From: Mycolicibacterium palauense
GTDB lineage: Bacteria; Actinomycetota; Actinomycetes; Mycobacteriales; Mycobacteriaceae
Assembly: GCF_002592005.1 (NCBI RefSeq)
Contig: NZ_NVQF01000004.1
Span: forward strand, 80,004-144,003
Length of the DNA stretch: 64,000 nt
Direction: 5' to 3'
The stretch's first letter is position 1; each line of letters opens with the position of its first letter. Below the pieces are notes generated by a model. It did no database searches. It was not told where the DNA came from and saw nothing but the letters and a program-made list of their open reading frames with translations. Positions 58,842 to 64,000 of the stretch are shown piece after piece. The position numbers were made by a program, and so were the translations under genes.

Positions 58842-59948
58842 TCAGAGGGCATAAGTCTCGCCTCCAGTGGGGTAGCCGCCGCCGGTGGTGGCGATGTGTA
58901 CATGGTCGAAGTGGTTCGCGGTGATGCCGCCGCGGTTTTCCATCGGCCGTGGTGACGATCCCTCCGTGTACATCGTCTGACGCCAAATCGCATGGTCCAG
59001 GCCGTATTTCGGGGCGTTCTGCATGGCGAAGGCGAGTACGCGATCTCCCAGCGCCTTACCCTCTGCGCTGGAGTAGTTCGGGATCATGACGTCGATGGCC
59101 AGGCCGTTGGGGTGCCACTTGAGGGAGTCCGGCCGGACGCCGCCGATGTCGGAGATCTCGGGGAACGCGGCGCTGATCGCACGTGCCAACAGAATCGTGT
59201 TGCGCTGCAACCCCTTCTCGGATGCCACCCCCGGCGGGAGTGCCCCGTTGGGGGTCGCGCGGGCGGCCAGGCGGGTGCCCTCGGAGTCCCCTCCCTTGCC
59301 CGACCCCAGTGATGACAGCATGCTGGCCGGGGCCGAGGACAGCCCGGACAGTGCGCTCAACGGGTTACCGCCGCCCCCTCCTGAGCCGCCACCCATGCTC
59401 CCACCGGACCCGCCGCCCATACCGCCGCCCATACCGCCGCCGGATGCTGCGGCTTTGGCCTGCTGGTAGTACTTCTGGGCCAAGGAGTCGACGAGCACGC
59501 GGCGCATTTCGGCCGGCGGCATCTGGGTGCGTACCGCGTTGGAGCCGTTGGCCACGGCGTCGGCCTTGTTCTGCAGGGACGCCAGTGCGCCCATCGGGGT
59601 CCCCTCGACGGGCGCGAGTGCGTCGTCCCGGCTGATGTACTGGTTGGTCGTGTTGTCGATCTCGTCGCGTCCGGCGTTCACGTGCTCACCCGACTCGTCG
59701 ACGACCGGTACCAGCGACGGGTCGACCTCGGCCAGCGCTGCGCTGATCTGAGCCTGACTCTTACGGGAGAGCACCAGGTGCTCGATGAAGTCTCCGAGGC
59801 CGTTGGGCAGCGCCTCCAGGCGTTGGCCGACGTCATCGGGGATGGTCGAGGGCAGCGGCGCAGTCACGGGCGTCCCCTCTCCGAGGAGACCTCGGAGTTG
59901 GTTGAGGATCGCTGTGATCTCGTCACGAGTTGCGCCGCCTGACGTCAT
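58842..59948 (-). CDS. DUF4226-like protein with M15-like zinc peptidase domain
   Basis: A 368-residue protein. Residues ~90-170 (GRDEIDNTTNQYISRDDALA, PMGALASLQNKADAVANGSN) match the helical unit of the neighbouring transglycosylase protein and suggest DUF4226. A Gly-rich linker (~175-205) leads to the C-terminal domain with LKWHPNGLAIDVMIPNYSSA (~275-295) and HFDHVHIAT (346-352), the H-x6-D and H-x-H motifs of M15-type or ARB_07466-like peptidases. It probably cuts or remodels peptidoglycan. Confidence 0.75.
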   Translation of the reverse strand: MTSGGATRDEITAILNQLRGLLGEGTPVTAPLPSTIPDDVGQRLEALPNGLGDFIEHLVLSRKSQAQISAALAEVDPSLVPVVDESGEHVNAGRDEIDNTTNQYISRDDALAPVEGTPMGALASLQNKADAVANGSNAVRTQMPPAEMRRVLVDSLAQKYYQQAKAAASGGGMGGGMGGGSGGSMGGGSGGGGGNPLSALSGLSSAPASMLSSLGSGKGGDSEGTRLAARATPNGALPPGVASEKGLQRNTILLARAISAAFPEISDIGGVRPDSLKWHPNGLAIDVMIPNYSSAEGKALGDRVLAFAMQNAPKYGLDHAIWRQTMYTEGSSPRPMENRGGITANHFDHVHIATTGGGYPTGGETYAL

Positions 59949-60290
59949 CTAGGAAGTGGGCTCCGGCGCCGTGCCGCCCTCGGCCCCGCCGCCCGCACCG
60001 CCGGACTCGCCGTTGCCGTTGCTGTCGGGGTTACGGGGTTCCAGGGCCGCAGTGCGGGTCTGACGGCGCGGGAGCGCCGCCCTGGGGACGCCCAGGTCGA
60101 CCAGCTCGGCGGGCTTCCAGCCCGCCTCGACGCACGACTGAGCGGCCTTCTCGATGTCGGTGTCCAGGCTCTGGATTTCGGCTTCCTTCACGGCCTTGGC
60201 GTCGAGCAGCTCGCCGAGGCGCTTCACCGAATCCAGACGCGCCGCGAGCAGCTCGTTGGCGCGTTTGGTGAAGTCGTTCTTCTTAGCCAC
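59949..60290 (-). CDS. Coiled-coil unknown protein
   Basis: A 113-residue protein. A coiled coil (ANELLAARLDSVKRLGELLD, AVKEAEIQSLDTDIEKAAQS) is followed by AELVDLGVPRAALPRR and a Gly/Pro-rich tail. Proteins of this shape are common in actinobacterial plasmids. GTG at 60290 with AAAGGA upstream. It sits between the peptidase and translocase genes. Confidence 0.6.
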   Translation of the reverse strand: MAKKNDFTKRANELLAARLDSVKRLGELLDAKAVKEAEIQSLDTDIEKAAQSCVEAGWKPAELVDLGVPRAALPRRQTRTAALEPRNPDSNGNGESGGAGGGAEGGTAPEPTS

Positions 60291-60401
60291 CGGTGGAGGT
60301 TCCTTTCCCTGATGTTTCCATTATTGGCGATACTCGACGATTTTCCGCACGTCAGCACGTGTTTTCTTGATGGTTCGATTCGCCGAGTCGGTTGTGGGTG
60401 C

Positions 60402-62750
60402 TCACACGGCCGCCAAGTGGGTTTCGGCGAGGTCCCTGACCTCGATCATCGCGTCGCTGGCGACCTCTGTCTCCTCGCGCTCGCCGGAGATGGCGTCGCG
60501 CAGAATGAGCACCGTGGTGTCCTGATCGGGGCCGGGGCTGGGCTCCTCGTCGAGGATGGCCCACTCCCCCGTCTCGGGCTGGCACACGTAGTCGCCGATC
60601 TCCAGTTCGTCGACGGTGACGTGCCGGCTCTCGACGTCGAGGTCGACGTAGCTGTCCGCGAGCTCCTCCGAGGACGCCGGGCGGGGACCGCCGGGGGCGC
60701 TGCCGAAGATCGACTCCACGCCGCGGTCCTGGAAGTCCAGCCATCCCGGCGGTGCGTAGCCGGCGGCGTGCGGGTCGAAGTGCGGGTAGTCGGCGGCCTT
60801 GAGCAGAGGCAGATTCTGGTAGACGCCGAAGTCCTCGGGCTGGGTTGTCGGATCGGTCTCGGGCGGCATGATGATGCCGCGTTCGTAGAGTGCCACCGGG
60901 GGGCGCAGCTCGTCGACGATCTGCTTCTCGTCCTCGTCGGCGGGGTCGGAGGGGTCGGGGACGTAGAAGGCCTGCACTTCGGTGGGCCAGCCGGCACGGT
61001 TGAGGGCGGTGCCGCGCCCGCGGACTCCGATGGGGACGGTGCGGCCGGCGTTGGCGTCGTTGTGGATCATCATCGCGGCCTGGGTGGACAGCTTGCCCAG
61101 CGAAAGCCGTTGCGTGAAGTTGTCTTTCGCCTCGCCTTTGAGGAAGTCTGCGTCGGCTCGCTGCAGGGCGGCCACACAGTGGAAGCGGCTGGTGCGGCCG
61201 AGGCGCAGCAGTGAGGAGAACTGGCGCAGGGTTGGGCAGTCTCGGGGGGCGCCCTTGCCCTTGGTGTTGGCGTAGAAGGTCTTGATGGCGTCCTGGAATT
61301 CGGTGTACTCGTCGAAGACGATCATGAAGGGTTCTTTGGTCGACAGTGCGCGGCGATTGCGTTTGTAGAGGTTGTAGCGCTGCTGCATCTCCTTGTAGAT
61401 GGTGTTGACCAAGGCGATCGCCTCGTGCGGCTCGGTGAGCACGGCGACGACGTTGGGATAGGTGCGGTAGCTGGTGAATTCACCGCCCTTGAAGTCGATG
61501 ATGAAGATGCGCACGCCCAAACGTGCGGCCTGCACGATCGCGTTGTGGATGGTGGCGGTCTTGCCGGTTCCGGTGGGTCCCATCAGCAGCATGTGCGGGT
61601 TGACCTTGAGGTTCCATTCGATGACGGTGCCCTCTTCGTCGACGGCCAGCGGGATGGCGGCGTGGTCGTAGGTGGCGCATGCCTGCTCCACGGTGGACAC
61701 CGGCGCCTGCACCGGGGGGTAGACCTTGGTAGGCAGCTCGGGGCGCTGTTCGAAGATGGCGGTGCCGGCGAGGTGGTCGAAGCGGGTGGGGCGCCAGCGG
61801 CCGGGCAGCAGGTCGCTGATCTTGCGGGCGATCGACCGGATGCGGTCTGTGCCAGACAGTTTCGCGCCGATTTGATGGTGGACGGTGAACTGTACGAGGT
61901 CGCCGCTTTCGGTGTACTGCAGGTCGGTGACCGTAGCTCCGGAGCCGAACAGTTCGGTGCTGGCGATCTGCTCGCGAAGTCCGCGCACGGTGGAGGTCTC
62001 GGTGTTGACGCTGGCCAGGCTGGCAGTGATCAGCTGATCGGTGGTGGCGTAGGACAGCGTGTAGTGGGAGCCGACGGCATCGTCGAGGCGGCGGCTGAGT
62101 TCTGGCTTGAGTTCTTCGCGGCGGCCGCGGTAGGCCAGGACGATGGTCTTGGGTTTCTCGGGTTGGCCATCGATTTCCTCGTCCCATTCGGTGATTGCGA
62201 CCAGGCGGCGGCGGGGCAGTTCGTCGTAGCCGAGGTACGGGTAGAGCGCCCACTCGATTTCGTTGAGGTAGCGGGCGCGTTCGCGGCGCTCGCGCAGCTT
62301 CTCGGTGAGCAGGTCGGCCGCGGCGTAGGCCGCGATGACGCCGATGGCTGCGGCGATCAGGTCGGGGATGAAGGGGATCAGCGCGAGGATGAGGATGCCG
62401 CCGATAAGGGCGGTGGCGGCGACGACGGGAGCCGCCACGGGCGGGACGGGACGGCGGTCGTCGGGGTCGTGCTGGACCGGTGCGGCCATCCGGATCCCGA
62501 TCATGACCGCGGCGCCGATGCCGATGGCGATGGCGGCCAGGGCGGCGACGGCCAGCAGGGTGGGTCCCGCTCCTCGGGGGTTGGCGCCGGGTAGGGCCAG
62601 CAGTGGGTTGCTGGTGGTGAAGTATCCGTGGCGCAGCGCCCACGAGGTTGCTGTGGCGGCTCCGCTGAACCAGAGGGCGCCGAGCACCACGGGGACGGCG
62701 AGGATGGCTACGAGGCCCGGATTGCGTTGTGCGGTTTCGGTTTTAGCCAT
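60402..62750 (-). CDS. Membrane FtsK/TcpA-type DNA translocase
   Basis: A 782-residue ATPase. Residues ~10-150 contain four membrane segments (LVAILAVPVVLGALWFSG, LAIAAIGIG-type stretches, ALIGGILILALIPFIPDLIA). The ATPase domain has LMGPTGTGKTATIHNAIVQA (Walker A ~390-397), FIIDFKGGEFTSYRTYPN, FMIVFDEYTEFQDAIKTFYA (Walker B ~475) and RLGRTSRFHCVAALQRADAD. It resembles conjugative FtsK/TcpA proteins that pump plasmid DNA or the EccC motor. A likely key engine of transfer. Starts one base after the transglycosylase stop. Confidence 0.85.
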   Translation of the reverse strand: MAKTETAQRNPGLVAILAVPVVLGALWFSGAATATSWALRHGYFTTSNPLLALPGANPRGAGPTLLAVAALAAIAIGIGAAVMIGIRMAAPVQHDPDDRRPVPPVAAPVVAATALIGGILILALIPFIPDLIAAAIGVIAAYAAADLLTEKLRERRERARYLNEIEWALYPYLGYDELPRRRLVAITEWDEEIDGQPEKPKTIVLAYRGRREELKPELSRRLDDAVGSHYTLSYATTDQLITASLASVNTETSTVRGLREQIASTELFGSGATVTDLQYTESGDLVQFTVHHQIGAKLSGTDRIRSIARKISDLLPGRWRPTRFDHLAGTAIFEQRPELPTKVYPPVQAPVSTVEQACATYDHAAIPLAVDEEGTVIEWNLKVNPHMLLMGPTGTGKTATIHNAIVQAARLGVRIFIIDFKGGEFTSYRTYPNVVAVLTEPHEAIALVNTIYKEMQQRYNLYKRNRRALSTKEPFMIVFDEYTEFQDAIKTFYANTKGKGAPRDCPTLRQFSSLLRLGRTSRFHCVAALQRADADFLKGEAKDNFTQRLSLGKLSTQAAMMIHNDANAGRTVPIGVRGRGTALNRAGWPTEVQAFYVPDPSDPADEDEKQIVDELRPPVALYERGIIMPPETDPTTQPEDFGVYQNLPLLKAADYPHFDPHAAGYAPPGWLDFQDRGVESIFGSAPGGPRPASSEELADSYVDLDVESRHVTVDELEIGDYVCQPETGEWAILDEEPSPGPDQDTTVLILRDAISGEREETEVASDAMIEVRDLAETHLAAV

Positions 62751-62751
62751 A

Positions 62752-63945
62752 TCAATAGCCCTTCGGTGGTGCGTAGGGGTTGGCTTGCTGCACCTTGGAC
62801 ATGAGGTCGGAGCCGTCGGCGGACACCGAGTATCTGGTCATGACGTAGTGGATGGCGGCCGCGGCGTTGGCGACGGGATCGAAGATGTCGCGCGAGGTTC
62901 CCGGACGCCAGTGCGCGGCGAACGTGGGCTCGATGGTCTGCATCCATCCCTTGGATGGAGTCCCCTTGGCGGCGTTGCTGTCCGATCCGTTGACCGCGCG
63001 GGGGTTGTTACCCGACTCGCGCTGACCCATGGTCAGGAGACCGGGTAGCCACTTGGCGACTGCGCGGGGATCGGTGATGCCGTTGGCGGCGAGGGCCCTG
63101 ATGGCCCAGGCCTTGGGTCCGCCGGCGGCGAGCAGGTGCTGCTGTTCCTGGTCGTCGGGTCCGCTGGCGTTGAGGTCCTTGAGATAGTCGGCGGACATCG
63201 ACTTGATGGTGCCGGCGTTGAGCGAGTCCTTGCCGACCGCATCGGTGAGCACCGCGCCGGCCTGCTGCAGCCCCTGGGCGATGGTGGTGAGCACACCGAG
63301 TTGGCCCATCGGGGTGTTGGCGATGGGACCCATCGCCTGCAGGGCTGTCTTGACCTGGTTGACGATCTGTTCGATCTTGTCGCGGCCGAGGGTGGAGTTG
63401 GCCGCCGAATCCTCCAGGGAGGAACGGAGTTTGCGCTCCAGGTTGTCCATGGCGCGGGCTTGGTTGGCCTGCTTGTCGACGTCGGATTGATAGGCGTCGC
63501 CGGCTTGTCCCTGGATGCCGGTGCTGGCGTCGGTCGAGCCGAGGCGGTCGAGGACACCTGCGGGGAAGCCGCTGGAGTTCGGCATGGCCGGGTTGCCCTG
63601 GCCGAACTGGTTGAGGATCTGCCCGAACGGAGCGAGGAGGCCCGACCCGATGCCCATCAGCGCAGACGGCAAGCCGGCCAGGGGCTCTGCCAGGCCGGAG
63701 AGCATGCCGGCTGCGTCTTGCGGGCTGATGGGAGGTTTGGCGGCCGCGGCGGGATCGGCCGCGTCGTCGGGAGTGGAGGGCGAGCCGCCGGCGCCGCCCT
63801 CCTCGGCGTGGTCGTGGCCGTGATTGTCTGCGCCGCCTGCCGGCTCGACGGCGGCGGGGTCCCCGGCGGCCGGTGCGGGGGTGGCTCCCGGAGTCCCCGG
63901 CGGCGTCGTTGCGGCGGGTTGTGCTGGTGTCGGCGTGTTGGTGGT
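62752..63945 (-). CDS. Lytic transglycosylase with DUF4226-like part, 5' end missing
   Basis: The frame stays open to the adapter junction, so the N-terminus is lost; the visible part starts in a Thr/Pro/Ala-rich linker (TPTPAQPAATTPPGTPG). A helical DUF4226-like unit (GRDKIEQIVNQVKTALQAMG, PMGQLGVLTTIAQGLQQAGA) precedes a soluble-lytic-transglycosylase domain: LLTMGQRESGNNPRAVN with the catalytic Glu, GWMQTIEPTFAAHWRPGTSR and ANAAAAIHYVMTRYS. Such enzymes open peptidoglycan for secretion or conjugation channels. The ATG at 63705 is internal, not the start. Confidence 0.75.
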   Translation of the reverse strand, partial: TTNTPTPAQPAATTPPGTPGATPAPAAGDPAAVEPAGGADNHGHDHAEEGGAGGSPSTPDDAADPAAAAKPPISPQDAAGMLSGLAEPLAGLPSALMGIGSGLLAPFGQILNQFGQGNPAMPNSSGFPAGVLDRLGSTDASTGIQGQAGDAYQSDVDKQANQARAMDNLERKLRSSLEDSAANSTLGRDKIEQIVNQVKTALQAMGPIANTPMGQLGVLTTIAQGLQQAGAVLTDAVGKDSLNAGTIKSMSADYLKDLNASGPDDQEQQHLLAAGGPKAWAIRALAANGITDPRAVAKWLPGLLTMGQRESGNNPRAVNGSDSNAAKGTPSKGWMQTIEPTFAAHWRPGTSRDIFDPVANAAAAIHYVMTRYSVSADGSDLMSKVQQANPYAPPKGY

Positions 63946-64000
63946 TGTCTCTTATACACAGTGGACGCTGCCGACGATCCTCGGTGTGTACGCATGCGTG
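63946..64000. other. Sequencing adapter left at the contig end
   Basis: TGTCTCTTATACACA (63946-63960) followed after three bases by GACGCTGCCGACGA (63964-63977) is the Nextera transposase adapter; the expected three bases TCT read GTG here. The next eight bases fit an index and GTGTA (63986-63990) fits the following adapter arm. Translated on the minus strand it gives the known artefact VYKRQ. Confidence 0.9.

Noticed and set aside
63657..63995. Minus-strand frame with VYKRQ near its start
   Set aside because: It begins in adapter sequence and is out of frame with the transglycosylase gene.
1..64000. tRNA, rRNA, CRISPR arrays, insertion sequences, replication initiator
   Set aside because: I looked for characteristic sequences and saw none; a partition or replication origin may lie outside the window.

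Overview
The window looks like an accessory replicon or integrative conjugative element from a high-GC Mycobacterium (Mycolicibacterium-type) actinobacterium. The evidence is an MPT63-type secreted protein, a PE-PPE-type hydrolase, an EspR-like regulator, EspC/YbaB-like secretion proteins and EccC/FtsK-like ATPases, together with long runs of tightly overlapping small genes of plasmid or phage character. There are no rRNA or tRNA genes, no recognised replication initiator and no housekeeping block. The right end is a sequencing artefact: the last ~55 bases match a Nextera transposase adapter, so the contig stops there inside a gene.

Layout. 1-1000: a gene truncated at the left edge and a VapBC pair with a palindromic operator. 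1.0-7.2 kb: a minus-strand operon of phage/plasmid-type proteins (DUF4031, alpha/beta hydrolase, a nuclease-like protein, DUF5131, ASCH). 8-12.2 kb: a plus-strand cluster of EspR-like regulator, ImmA/IrrE-like metallopeptidase, MAB_1171c-type membrane protein, cytochrome P450 and Crp/Fnr regulator. 12.2-18.1 kb: small unknown genes, one frameshifted, and a second VapBC. 18-32 kb: envelope and secreted proteins (PE-PPE hydrolase, MPT63-like, a large Gly/Ala/Pro-rich protein, secreted HNH nuclease, DUF2637, a Gln/Gly-rich ESX-like protein, a large Ala/Thr-rich secreted protein) and a winged-helix-MNT/HEPN toxin-antitoxin pair.

32-52 kb is a conflict and transfer region. It holds a frameshifted ADP-ribosyltransferase, two EccC/FtsK-like ATPases behind matching structured leaders, a DNA ligase remnant, a type IV AbiE system split by a HigBA-like pair, an ArdC antirestriction protein, an ADP-ribosylglycohydrolase and a secreted serine protease. 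52-64 kb is a minus-strand operon that looks like a transfer or secretion machine: YbaB-like and EspC-like proteins, DUF4226-like proteins carrying a zinc-peptidase-like domain and a lytic transglycosylase domain, and a large membrane FtsK/TcpA-type translocase.

Five signals are not explained by ordinary annotation. (1) A 25-bp dispersed repeat with core GCGGCGATGACACGTCCCC occurs about 17 times, often across or just after gene ends, and three times in frame inside one gene. (2) A 20-residue N-terminal signature is shared by the ADP-ribosyltransferase, the AbiEii toxin and the ArdC protein. (3) Two ~95-nt leaders with a conserved closing stem precede the two FtsK-like genes. (4) Three sets of short shared regulatory sites (TGTAAA/TTTACA, GGAAAY-N13-GGTACT, and a 24-nt GGTAAA pair) connect distant genes. 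(5) Two genes are broken by what looks like the same kind of change, one extra A in an AAA run.
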